Part shown: piece after piece, positions 1 to 6,293 of the stretch
How positions within the stretch are numbered: the first letter of the stretch is position 1
How the letters are laid out: each line of letters starts with the position of its first letter
Source of the DNA: JBDLIL01 sp039714855
Lineage (GTDB): Bacteria > Patescibacteriota > Microgenomatia > UBA1400 > PJMF01
Direction of reading: 5' to 3'
Assembly (NCBI GenBank): GCA_039714855.1
Contig: JBDLIL010000048.1
Location: forward strand, 1 to 7,290
DNA: 7,290 nt
Made by a program: the position numbers and the translations under genes
Notes under the pieces: generated by a model
Told to the model about the DNA's origin: nothing
Seen by the model: only the letters and a program-made list of their open reading frames with translations
Databases searched by the model: none

Positions 1-1877
1 TAAGGGAATTTTTCTTCAAAATATTCACAGTTAGCAAAATAATCAAACAGGTAAAATAATTCTTTTGGTTTTTGCTCAATAGCTTCAACACCTTCTAACT
101 TTTTCTTGTATGCAAATAAGTGTTTTCTAGTACCCCTGCCTTTTATCTGCACAAAATCTTGAGGTGAAAAAATAGGACGCATCAAGCATATATTGAGAAT
201 ATCAGAACAATCATAGCCAGTAGTCATCATGCCTACTGTCACACAAACTCTAGTTTTACCTGATTTATAGCCAGGTAAAAATGATGTTTTGCCATTTAAG
301 TTATTATTGGCAAATCTAATGGTAAATGGTTGAGCGTCTTTTACATTTGAAGTTATTTGTATAGCAAAATCTGAATTATATTTACCAGGGTAGAGCTCAT
401 GAGCCATTTGATTAAGTAGTTGAGTGATTTTTCTAGCATGACTTTGACTCACGCAGAAAATAAGAGTTTTACCAATTTCATCACTAATAGGATCTCTTAA
501 GGCATTGGCAAAAAATGTTTCGATAAATTGTTGATTGGTTTTCGGGCTAAAGAAATTCTTTTCAAAATCTCTAGCATAGAAAGTTTCATCGCTGGCTTCC
601 TCAGATTGCTTCTCGCTTGCAGCAGCATAGCCTTTGTCAGAGAGCAATTGAGCAGTAATTTTAGTGCGACAATCCAAAACATAAGGATTGATTAAAAATT
701 TGTCTTTTACGCCTCTCAAAAGATCATATCTGAAGGTAGGCTCACCACTCTTACAACCAAATGTTTCATAGGTAGAAAAGAGAGTTCTCATCTCGAACTC
801 TCTTTGATCTTTTTCTGACAAATCTTTGTCTGTTAAGTTCTTTAAATAATCTTTGGGAGTTGCTGTTAAGCCGAGTTTATAGCCAGTGAAATAATCAAAA
901 ACATTTCTACTTAAGCCTTCACCAGATATTGCTCTATGAGCCTCATCAGAGATAATCAAGTCAAAATCAGTGGGGCTAAACAGATCTTCAAACTTATTGT
1001 CATGCATGATGCTTTGAATGGTAGTAACTACCACTTCAGCTCTTTGCCAACTATTCTTATTTTGCTTATAAATAACAGTGCTTATATCTGGGCTTAGGTA
1101 GTCACGAAAGTTTTTATAAGCCTGATTTTCAAGCTCTAAGCGGTCTACAAGAAATAAAACTCTCGAGGCATTCTTAGTTTTAATGAAAAGCTTAATAATG
1201 GCTGCACTAGTAAGTGTTTTTCCTGTGCCAGTTGCCATTTCAAATAGAAACCTCTTTTTGCCCTTAGTGATTGCCTGTTGCAGTGATTCAATTGCTTCTT
1301 TTTGGTAGTACCTCAAAAATCTCAAGCCCTCATTCTCCATTAATTCTTTTTTACCTTCCTCAGTCTGCCAGCGAGGATCTTGCTGGTAGTCAGGCATTTG
1401 AGTGAGAGCAATATAGTCATCACTAACTTTTTCATTTATTAAGGCATTTATATCTTTGGTAGCGGAAACATTGGTTTCTAAAGATTCTTGAGTGGGAAAG
1501 TGATAGATTTCTTCTGGGTTTCCAGTCTTAATATCCCAGAAATAGTGTTTATCGCCATTAGAGAGGATGACATACTTAACGCCAATCGAATTGGCATAGT
1601 TTCTAGCTTGTTCTTTGGCGTCTAAGGGGTGAATTGAGCTTCGTTTAGCTTCCAATACACAAAGTGGTTTTTTATTTTGCCCATGCAGCAAATAATCAAT
1701 AAAACCACCTTTTACTTTCTCAAAGTCCTTGCCCAAAGTGTCTTGCTCGGCATCTTGGGAAACTAACAGGTGATCTTCGACTGTAACGCTAGCCTTACCT
1801 TCATCAGAATCAAGCAAGCGCCAGCCTGCTTTTTCCAACAATTTATTAATTTTGATTCGAGCGCTAGCTTCTTGCAT
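1..1877 (-). CDS. hsdR: Type I restriction endonuclease R subunit (HsdR, EcoEI-like), 3' end cut by the window edge
   Basis: This is the DNA-translocating and cleaving subunit of a type I restriction-modification complex, which normally works with HsdM and HsdS. The 625 visible residues show an N-terminal PD-(D/E)XK nuclease (D61, then E76-A-K78 in LEAKR). A superfamily 2 helicase follows: Walker A ATGTGKT at 215-221, DEAH at 311-314, LTATP at 337-341, TTGYD near 552-556, and motif VI QIKGRGTR at 577-584. EcoEI-type R subunits are about 800 residues, so the C-terminal domain that contacts the methylase lies beyond the left edge. The ATG at 1877 is the first possible start because an in-frame TAA lies 6 bases upstream; no Shine-Dalgarno is visible. 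It follows the CHAT-like protease gene by 81 bases on the same strand, without a visible terminator, so it may be co-transcribed. hsdM and hsdS are not in the window and would be expected further left. Confidence 0.95.
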   Translation of the reverse strand, partial: MQEASARIKINKLLEKAGWRLLDSDEGKASVTVEDHLLVSQDAEQDTLGKDFEKVKGGFIDYLLHGQNKKPLCVLEAKRSSIHPLDAKEQARNYANSIGVKYVILSNGDKHYFWDIKTGNPEEIYHFPTQESLETNVSATKDINALINEKVSDDYIALTQMPDYQQDPRWQTEEGKKELMENEGLRFLRYYQKEAIESLQQAITKGKKRFLFEMATGTGKTLTSAAIIKLFIKTKNASRVLFLVDRLELENQAYKNFRDYLSPDISTVIYKQNKNSWQRAEVVVTTIQSIMHDNKFEDLFSPTDFDLIISDEAHRAISGEGLSRNVFDYFTGYKLGLTATPKDYLKNLTDKDLSEKDQREFEMRTLFSTYETFGCKSGEPTFRYDLLRGVKDKFLINPYVLDCRTKITAQLLSDKGYAAASEKQSEEASDETFYARDFEKNFFSPKTNQQFIETFFANALRDPISDEIGKTLIFCVSQSHARKITQLLNQMAHELYPGKYNSDFAIQITSNVKDAQPFTIRFANNNLNGKTSFLPGYKSGKTRVCVTVGMMTTGYDCSDILNICLMRPIFSPQDFVQIKGRGTRKHLFAYKKKLEGVEAIEQKPKELFYLFDYFANCEYFEEKFP

Positions 1878-1958
1878 TATTTATGACTTATTTGTACCAA
1901 AGTAACTGATTATAGAACAAGCGGCTTTGAGCTAGTAGGGTGAGTGGAAAAAAGATAC

Positions 1959-2594
1959 TTAATTAATTAAAACTTGAGCTTTCATGTTTCTCCACAGATA
2001 TGGAACTAAAGATTTTTCTTCTTTAGAAGTTTTAGGAGAAAGTAAGTGTTTAATTTTTCTTATCGATTCTTTTTGCGATCTATCATAAGCTTCTTTTGGA
2101 CTGTTCCCTTTAATGAGTGTTTTAACTACCAAATTTGAAGGTTCTAGAAAATAGGAGGCTATTTTATCTTTTAGAGGTTTCGTAACTTTCTCTGAGTCAT
2201 TTAACAAAATGAAGTCATTAATATAACCAATGTAAGCTATGACTTTCTTGTTTCTTACACAATTTTCTCCCAACATCTTGGCAGATTTACAGCTTCTTGC
2301 ATAAATAATTTTATCAGCAAGCAAGTCATCGTTATCATTTGCCTTAATTAAAATTTGATTATCAATTCCAGTAATTACATCTATATTTCCATGACCATTA
2401 AAGAAAACTATTTTGGGCTTATGTCTTTTGAAATAGCTAGTTAATGCTTTTTTATTTGCTTTTTTACCTTTCAAATCAAGGATAGAAAAACCCCTGTCTT
2501 CCGCAGTCTTAATTACTGGTTTTGACCAATAAAAAAGATAATTTGTTGGGCGATCGTGATTTGGTCTAGTTATCAATATGGAGGAGTCATTCAT
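1959..2594 (-). CDS. Small caspase-fold (CHAT / clan CD-like) cysteine protease, 211 aa
   Basis: Probable minimal cysteine protease of the caspase/gingipain/CHAT fold. What is seen: a hydrophobic strand ending in a His-Gly (IVFFNGHGN, H68-G69) and, 34 residues later, a second strand ending in YARSCKSA (C102). This is the spacing and context of the catalytic His/Cys dyad of clan CD peptidases. After C102 come another strand (VIAYIGY) and helices. Almost the whole protein is this one domain: no TPR, membrane segment or signal peptide is visible. A GTG 15 bases upstream (2609) is also possible, but ATG at 2594 gives an 8-base overlap (ATGAATGA) with the preceding gene, matching the overlap between the two small genes, so I chose it. 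It is the third gene of an overlapping cassette. The substrate is unknown; the small partner proteins are natural candidates for substrates or regulators (inference). Other members of the fold, such as C25-like proteins, cannot be excluded. Confidence 0.8.
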   Translation of the reverse strand: MNDSSILITRPNHDRPTNYLFYWSKPVIKTAEDRGFSILDLKGKKANKKALTSYFKRHKPKIVFFNGHGNIDVITGIDNQILIKANDNDDLLADKIIYARSCKSAKMLGENCVRNKKVIAYIGYINDFILLNDSEKVTKPLKDKIASYFLEPSNLVVKTLIKGNSPKEAYDRSQKESIRKIKHLLSPKTSKEEKSLVPYLWRNMKAQVLIN

Positions 2595-2838
2595 ACTTAT
2601 ATAGTTCACCCTGAGCCATATCTCTCAAAAACTCTATCTGAACGTCAATCAGCTCTTTTCCTATTTCACTATCATTTTTAACATTTTCAATGGCTTCATC
2701 TCTGGAAAAACTTCCATCACCACCGACAGATATTTGATAGTTTGAAGGAATGCTTTTCAGTCGCTCAATTGCTAATAACTTCATGTCTTCTTGAATTAGC
2801 TCTTCTTCGTTTAGTATTTTTTTGGTTTTTTTATTCAT
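2587..2838 (-). CDS. Small acidic protein, 83 aa, partner of the CHAT-like protease
   Basis: I do not recognise a named family. The protein is hydrophilic, with a charged N-terminal helix (residues 1-30, KKTKKILNEEEL onward), a short strand-like segment QISVGGDGSFS (35-45), then a likely helix around NVKNDSEIGKELID (52-65). There is no signal peptide or membrane segment. Residues 36-60 align without gaps to residues 23-47 of the upstream 63-aa protein (8 of 25 identical, including F, A, N-D-x-E and G), so the two may share a fold. It begins 8 bases inside the end of the upstream gene (ATGAATAA) and its TGA stop overlaps the protease start by 8 bases (ATGAATGA). This points to translational coupling and a fixed stoichiometry. 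No Shine-Dalgarno is visible upstream of the ATG. A role as regulator, chaperone or substrate of the protease is inference from context only. Confidence 0.75.
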   Translation of the reverse strand: MNKKTKKILNEEELIQEDMKLLAIERLKSIPSNYQISVGGDGSFSRDEAIENVKNDSEIGKELIDVQIEFLRDMAQGELYKYE

Positions 2839-3022
2839 CCGAGATTATTTTCATTTTTGCTAATTTATCTAATATAGAATTTCCTGTTTCAGTATCATTG
2901 TTGATTTCTAGTTTGGCAGACTGCCAAGTGAAAGGCTCACCTTCAACAACCACAATGATATCTGATCTTAAGTGAAGCGGAATATTGGCATAAATCTTCA
3001 AAAATTTTGCTTTTTTATCCAT
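2831..3022 (-). CDS. Small protein, 63 aa, first gene of the CHAT-like cassette
   Basis: Unrecognised small cytoplasmic-type protein. It opens with a lysine-rich turn and helix (MDKKAKFLKIYANIPL), then a strong beta-strand candidate (DIIVVVEGEPFTW, 21-33), a second strand (AKLEINND), and a C-terminal helix (GNSILDKLAKMKII). The strand-turn-helix pattern resembles the downstream 83-aa protein. A TTG at 3043 in the same frame would add seven residues. I prefer the ATG at 3022 because the added residues overlap a possible operator and TTG is a rarer start. Neither start has a clear Shine-Dalgarno. The gene overlaps the next one by 8 bases and is the promoter-proximal member of the leftward operon. 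Function unknown. Confidence 0.75.
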   Translation of the reverse strand: MDKKAKFLKIYANIPLHLRSDIIVVVEGEPFTWQSAKLEINNDTETGNSILDKLAKMKIISDE

Positions 3023-3038
3023 GTTTAGAAGTTTGTTG

Positions 3039-3054
3039 GTCAATTAATATTGAC
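3039..3054. promoter_or_regulatory. Inverted repeat, candidate operator
   Basis: The arms GTCAAT and ATTGAC are perfect inverted copies around a 4-base TAAT centre. The site sits at or just after the predicted start of the leftward transcript and upstream of the ATG at 3022, where a repressor could block transcription. It is short and AT-rich, so chance is a real alternative; the bound protein, if any, is unknown. Confidence 0.3.
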
Positions 3055-3061
3055 TTATTCA

Positions 3062-3091
3062 ATAATACAATTAACTATGTCACGATAACAA
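3062..3091 (-). promoter_or_regulatory. Candidate promoter of the leftward small-protein/CHAT/hsdR operon
   Basis: On the minus strand, a -35-like TTGTTA (3086-3091; 4 of 6 to consensus) lies 18 bases from a -10-like TATTAT (3062-3067; 5 of 6). This places transcription start near 3055, about 33 bases before the ATG at 3022. In such AT-rich DNA chance matches are common, so this is a moderate call. It is interleaved with the rightward promoter. Confidence 0.4.
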
Positions 3092-3099
3092 TATATAAT
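3071..3099 (+). promoter_or_regulatory. Promoter of the DUF2779 nuclease gene
   Basis: TTAACT (3071-3076; 4 of 6 to TTGACA) is separated by exactly 17 bases from a perfect TATAAT (3094-3099). This predicts a transcript starting near 3106 with an untranslated leader of about 48 bases before the ATG at 3154. Its elements interleave with those of the leftward promoter, so RNA polymerase could not occupy both at once. Confidence 0.55.
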
Positions 3100-3144
3100 T
3101 ATTAATTAGTTTTTTCATTATATCAAAATCGATCTTAATAAGTC

Positions 3145-3148
3145 AGGA
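3145..3148 (+). promoter_or_regulatory. Shine-Dalgarno of the DUF2779 gene
   Basis: AGGA lies 5 bases before the ATG at 3154. It is one of the few recognisable ribosome binding sites in the window and supports that ATG as the start. Confidence 0.6.
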
Positions 3149-3153
3149 AACTA

Positions 3154-4557
3154 ATGTATCTTACTAAATCCCACTTTCTAGCCTATCTCGATGCACCCAT
3201 GCACTTATGGGCAGATTACAATGATAGATTTGAAAAGCCACTTTCTATATACGATCAACATTTATTAAAACAAGGCTATGAAGTTGAAAAGTATGCTAAA
3301 GAGTATCTGGAAAACTTGGTTTCTCAAGATAATAATTTAGAGCTAGTTTGGCAAAGAAGTTTTACCGATAAAAACTATGAGGCTAAATCTGATGCCTTGA
3401 TTCATAAGCTAGATACCGACACTTACGATATTTATGAAATTAAAAGCTCGACTGAAGTAAAAAAAGAGAACAAATACGATGCTACTTTTCAATTTCTAGT
3501 CAGTAATAAGCAAATCAAAATAGACAAAGTCTTTATTTTGCATTTAAACAAAGAATATGTTCGTTATGGCAAGCTTAATATTAATGAGCTATTTGTAGCT
3601 GATGATGTTACAGACAAAGTTCATGAATTAAAAATAGAAGTTGATATAAAACGAGAAAAAGCTTTTGAAGTGCCACAAAAGCAAGATCACGAGAATATTC
3701 AAGCTTGCTATGACATAAAATCATGTAGGTGTATGAGCTTATGTCACCCCGATTTACCGGAATTTTCTATTTTTAATATTCCTAGGTTGTCAAAGAAGAA
3801 AAAACAAGCATTACTGGATCTAAATATTACTCTTCCTCAAGACGTTCCAGATAATTTTAAACTTTCTTATAAACAATCAGTGGTAGTAAAAGCAGCCAAA
3901 ACAAACAAGCTCCAGTTAGATAGAAAAGCCATAGTTCATGAGCTAGAAAGATATGAATTTCCGCTCTATTTTTTAGACTACGAAACTTTCAATTCTGCTA
4001 TTCCGCTATTTGATGGCTACAAACCTCATCAGCAAATGGTATTTCAATATTCGCTACATACGCTAGAACATCCAGATAGCAAGTTAAAACACACCGAGCA
4101 CTTGAGCTTAGGCAAAGATGATCCAGCTCTTAGTTTAGTTAAATATCTAAAGCAAGATATTTCTAATACTGGCTCAATCATAGTTTGGAATAAAACCTTT
4201 GAAGCTGGCAGAAATAAAGAAATGGCAGAGCTTTGCCCAGAGAATACTGACTTCCTCCTTGATTTAAATGATCGCATGCTAGATTTAGCTGACTTTGTCA
4301 AAGATGGTATGTATGTGCATCCTAGATTTAAAGGCAGTTGGTCAATTAAAAATGTCTTGCCAGTGTTAGTGCCCCACTTGTCTTACGCAAATTTAGAAAT
4401 AGGCAAAGGCGATCAGGCTATGATTGCTTGGTGGGATATGTTCAATGATAAGGATCCAAGACCAGAAGAGACTGAGAATAGTTTATTAAAATATTGCGAA
4501 CTAGATACGCTAGCGATGATAGAGGTGTGGAAAGAATTACTCAGACAAATCAGTTAA
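3154..4557 (+). CDS. DUF2779-family protein: RecB-like nuclease domain plus DEDD exonuclease domain, 467 aa
   Basis: Probable cytoplasmic nucleic-acid nuclease of the DUF2779 family, whose biological role is not established. The N-terminal part shows a RecB/Cas4-like PD-(D/E)XK layout: GYEVEKYAKEYL (41-52), D80 in SDALI, and E95-I-K97 in YEIKSS. A cysteine cluster follows (C185, C191, C193, C197, spacing C-x5-C-x-C-x3-C), then the FNIPRLSKKK motif typical of the family, which could bind Fe-S or zinc. The C-terminal half is an RNase H-like 3'-5' exonuclease: FLDYETF (D275, E277), VWNKTFE (N346 where many DEDD enzymes have Asp), the family motif FKGSWSIKNVLP (392-403), and KYCELD (Y447, D451). 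The length is normal for a complete member. Shine-Dalgarno and promoter are visible. The last 21 bases overlap the convergent phosphatase gene. The position beside an HsdR/CHAT operon makes a defence or DNA-repair role plausible, but that is inference. Confidence 0.88.
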   Translation: MYLTKSHFLAYLDAPMHLWADYNDRFEKPLSIYDQHLLKQGYEVEKYAKEYLENLVSQDNNLELVWQRSFTDKNYEAKSDALIHKLDTDTYDIYEIKSSTEVKKENKYDATFQFLVSNKQIKIDKVFILHLNKEYVRYGKLNINELFVADDVTDKVHELKIEVDIKREKAFEVPQKQDHENIQACYDIKSCRCMSLCHPDLPEFSIFNIPRLSKKKKQALLDLNITLPQDVPDNFKLSYKQSVVVKAAKTNKLQLDRKAIVHELERYEFPLYFLDYETFNSAIPLFDGYKPHQQMVFQYSLHTLEHPDSKLKHTEHLSLGKDDPALSLVKYLKQDISNTGSIIVWNKTFEAGRNKEMAELCPENTDFLLDLNDRMLDLADFVKDGMYVHPRFKGSWSIKNVLPVLVPHLSYANLEIGKGDQAMIAWWDMFNDKDPRPEETENSLLKYCELDTLAMIEVWKELLRQIS

Positions 4558-5136
4558 ATGCTTGGCATAATTAAGTTTTTCTAGTTTTGGGTTACTAACA
4601 AACGAAATACTATTAATAGCACAGTTATGCATTTGATAGTCTTGGCCAAGATCATATTGTTTTATTAAAGTCATAACTGAGTCGTCACCAAACTGATTGC
4701 GTAAGTAATCAATAATAGCTCCACCATGGGTTACTAAAAGAATATCTTGACCTTCCGCAAGCTTAAGACTTTTGATCAAATTGCTAACTCTCTCACCAGT
4801 TGCTCTAGAAGAGTCACCATACTTGGGATCATAATCTCTATCATGAGTTGCTTTTATCCACTCTTGCAAAAAGTTTTCCCTAGTAGTATCTGGCTCGTAA
4901 AAATCCATTCTCTCCAAGAGTCTTTCGTCTTTTGAAAATGGCAGACTGAGTTGATCGCCTATATAGGCAGCTGTCTCAGCTGTTCTATTTTGTGGGCTAG
5001 CAATAATTTGATTTATAGGAAACTGAGAAAAATACTTGCCTGTTTGCTTAGCTTGCTCAATGCCAAGCTTAGTTAAACTAGGATTATCAAGATTTAACTG
5101 TTTTTGGCCGTGGCGAATGAGGTGAATTGTCGGCAT
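4537..5136 (-). CDS. Histidine phosphatase family protein (phosphoglycerate mutase-like), 199 aa
   Basis: Member of the two-histidine phosphatase superfamily, which transfers or hydrolyses phosphate through a phospho-histidine. Seen directly: the N-terminal LIRHGQ (R8, H9 nucleophile, G10), SPQNRTAETA (R51 of the phosphate pocket), ERLLERMDF (E75, the likely proton donor) and VTHGGAI (H137). The near-terminal KLNYAKHL resembles the usual C-terminal pattern of the family. The length of about 200 residues is normal and all key residues are present, so it should be active. The substrate (sugar phosphate, nucleotide or phosphoprotein) cannot be told from sequence. The ATG at 5136 is directly before the conserved first strand; no Shine-Dalgarno is seen. 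It starts 14 bases after the stop of the 340-aa gene and is probably co-transcribed with it and tRNA-Cys. Its 3' end overlaps the convergent DUF2779 gene by 21 bases. Confidence 0.92.
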   Translation of the reverse strand: MPTIHLIRHGQKQLNLDNPSLTKLGIEQAKQTGKYFSQFPINQIIASPQNRTAETAAYIGDQLSLPFSKDERLLERMDFYEPDTTRENFLQEWIKATHDRDYDPKYGDSSRATGERVSNLIKSLKLAEGQDILLVTHGGAIIDYLRNQFGDDSVMTLIKQYDLGQDYQMHNCAINSISFVSNPKLEKLNYAKHLTDLSE

Positions 5137-5150
5137 GTATTAATATTAAT

Positions 5151-6173
5151 TTATTTCCTAAAATTAAAGGGTTTTTCAAAAACTAAAACTTCTTCAAAGT
5201 TCTTGCCACTAATTAAATCACTTTTTATTTTTTCATAGGGTTGTTTTATAGCAGCTTTATACTGACTTGGTGTCAAAACTCTGGGCTTAAGTTTGCCCTT
5301 AGAATTGGTCTCAAGTACCCCAAAGCCTACCCAATATTTTGCCATTGAGTTTCTAGTGCTGCCAATACCAATAAAATCTGGTGTAGCTTTTGTGAAAACA
5401 AGTATATTTTCAGGTGCTTTTACCAGCTTAAAAACTTTTTCTAGATTGGAGGTAGCAGCTGTTTCGTACAAAGCTGCTAGATAAAGTTTATTTTGTTTTT
5501 CTTCTTCAGATAAAAATGACCAATCTTCTTTACCATCCAATTTAATATTGAGTTCGGACATTTTTAAATATCTTTGTTTTTTAGCTTCATCCCAAGTTTT
5601 GTATTGCTTTTCAGCTTCTACTTTTCCCTCTTCTAGCTTTTCAAAATATTCTTCTCTGGAATAAATATCTGCATCTTTTAATATTGAGATCTTAAAATTA
5701 CTAGGCAAATATTTTTGAAACTCATCAATTAATTTTTGAAAGGAGTCAATATAAGCTTGTATCTCGTCTTCAGGCAAATTATCATGCAATTCCATTAGCA
5801 GTGTGTGCATGTAGTAAACAAGCTCTACTCCAGGTTTATAATTTTGAGCAATCGGTAGTAGATACTCAATTAAATAAGCAATATTGAAGAACTCAGCCCA
5901 ATCAGCTTCGGGAGCAGAGGGAAGTCGCCAAAGTTTATAGCCACCTTGAGGGAAAATAATCTTGATAGGCTTATTTTCTTTGAGCTTTATTTTAATTGCT
6001 TGCTTTGTTCTTTTAATGCAATTTTCATCTAGTTTAGTTTTTCTAAACTTCTTGCTGGTTAGCCGCTGATAAATATAACTCTCGATGTCTTTATGATGGT
6101 TATCAGATGAAATATTTTCTTGTTTCAGCAAGGAACTCATGGTTTCGCTAACTTGTTGTTGTAATTTATTCAT
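5151..6173 (-). CDS. Uncharacterised protein, 340 aa; possible remote isonitrile-synthase-like (DIT1/PvcA) core
   Basis: I do not recognise this protein with confidence. It is soluble: no signal peptide or membrane helix. Residues 1-65 are helical and charged. Residues 68-130 form the most structured part: strand IKIIFPQGGYK (70-80), PSAPEADWAE (85-94), helix LIEYLLPIA, then YKPGVELVYY (112-121). Residues 135-205 are strongly charged helix, possibly coiled coil. The C-terminal part carries VFTKATPDFIGIGSTRNSMAKY (near 259-280). The order FP..K, P..D..E, I..Y.PG recalls the DIT1/PvcA isonitrile synthase core, but the SDG motif expected afterwards is absent, so this is only a weak hint. The frame is open up to 6233, but that extension lies inside tRNA-Cys, so ATG 6173 is the first sensible start. 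It is 3 bases from the tRNA 3' end, leaving no room for a ribosome binding site after processing. A later ATG at 6140 is an alternative. The phosphatase gene follows after 14 bases. Confidence 0.75.
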   Translation of the reverse strand: MNKLQQQVSETMSSLLKQENISSDNHHKDIESYIYQRLTSKKFRKTKLDENCIKRTKQAIKIKLKENKPIKIIFPQGGYKLWRLPSAPEADWAEFFNIAYLIEYLLPIAQNYKPGVELVYYMHTLLMELHDNLPEDEIQAYIDSFQKLIDEFQKYLPSNFKISILKDADIYSREEYFEKLEEGKVEAEKQYKTWDEAKKQRYLKMSELNIKLDGKEDWSFLSEEEKQNKLYLAALYETAATSNLEKVFKLVKAPENILVFTKATPDFIGIGSTRNSMAKYWVGFGVLETNSKGKLKPRVLTPSQYKAAIKQPYEKIKSDLISGKNFEEVLVFEKPFNFRK

Positions 6174-6176
6174 TTG

Positions 6177-6247
6177 AGATGCGGGGAAGAGTCGAACTTC
6201 CGTAACTTGCTTTGCAGGCAAGTGCATAACCACTTTGCTACCGCATC
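6177..6247 (-). tRNA. tRNA-Cys (anticodon GCA)
   Basis: A complete cloverleaf of 71 bases on the minus strand. The 7-bp acceptor stem is GATGCGG/CCGCATC, the short D arm GCA/TGC, the anticodon stem CTTGC/GCAAG around loop CTGCAAA (anticodon GCA), a 4-base variable loop TTAC, and the T stem GGAAG/CTTCC around TTCGACT. The discriminator base is U, as required for cysteine identity. The 3' CCA is not encoded (the following bases are CAA), so a CCA-adding enzyme is needed. A -10-like TAAAAT (6265-6270) lies 17 bases upstream, but no good -35 accompanies it. A protein gene starts only 3 bases downstream, so tRNA and mRNA are probably cut from one transcript. Confidence 0.95.
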
Positions 6248-6293
6248 AATTTGAGTACTTCCCAATTTTACAATAAGAATTAATAATCTGGGC

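Noticed and set aside
1878..1958. Terminator between the protease gene and hsdR
   Set aside because: There is an A-rich stretch but no stable GC stem followed by a T run on the minus strand.
2742..2975. Plus-strand ORF of 77 codons with hydrophobic residues
   Set aside because: It lies antisense to the two small cassette genes, whose mutual similarity and interlocked overlaps mark the minus strand as coding.
4044..4301. Minus-strand ORF of 85 codons inside the DUF2779 gene
   Set aside because: It is antisense to the conserved exonuclease half and has no recognisable features.
6174..6233. N-terminal 20-residue extension of the 340-aa ORF
   Set aside because: The extension is translated from the tRNA-Cys gene itself, which has a complete cloverleaf, so the open frame there is incidental.
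6177..6247. tRNA-Cys as attachment site of the rep-containing element
   Set aside because: Integration usually keeps the element on the 3' side of the tRNA, but the rep gene is on the 5' side and I saw no second copy of the tRNA end in the window.
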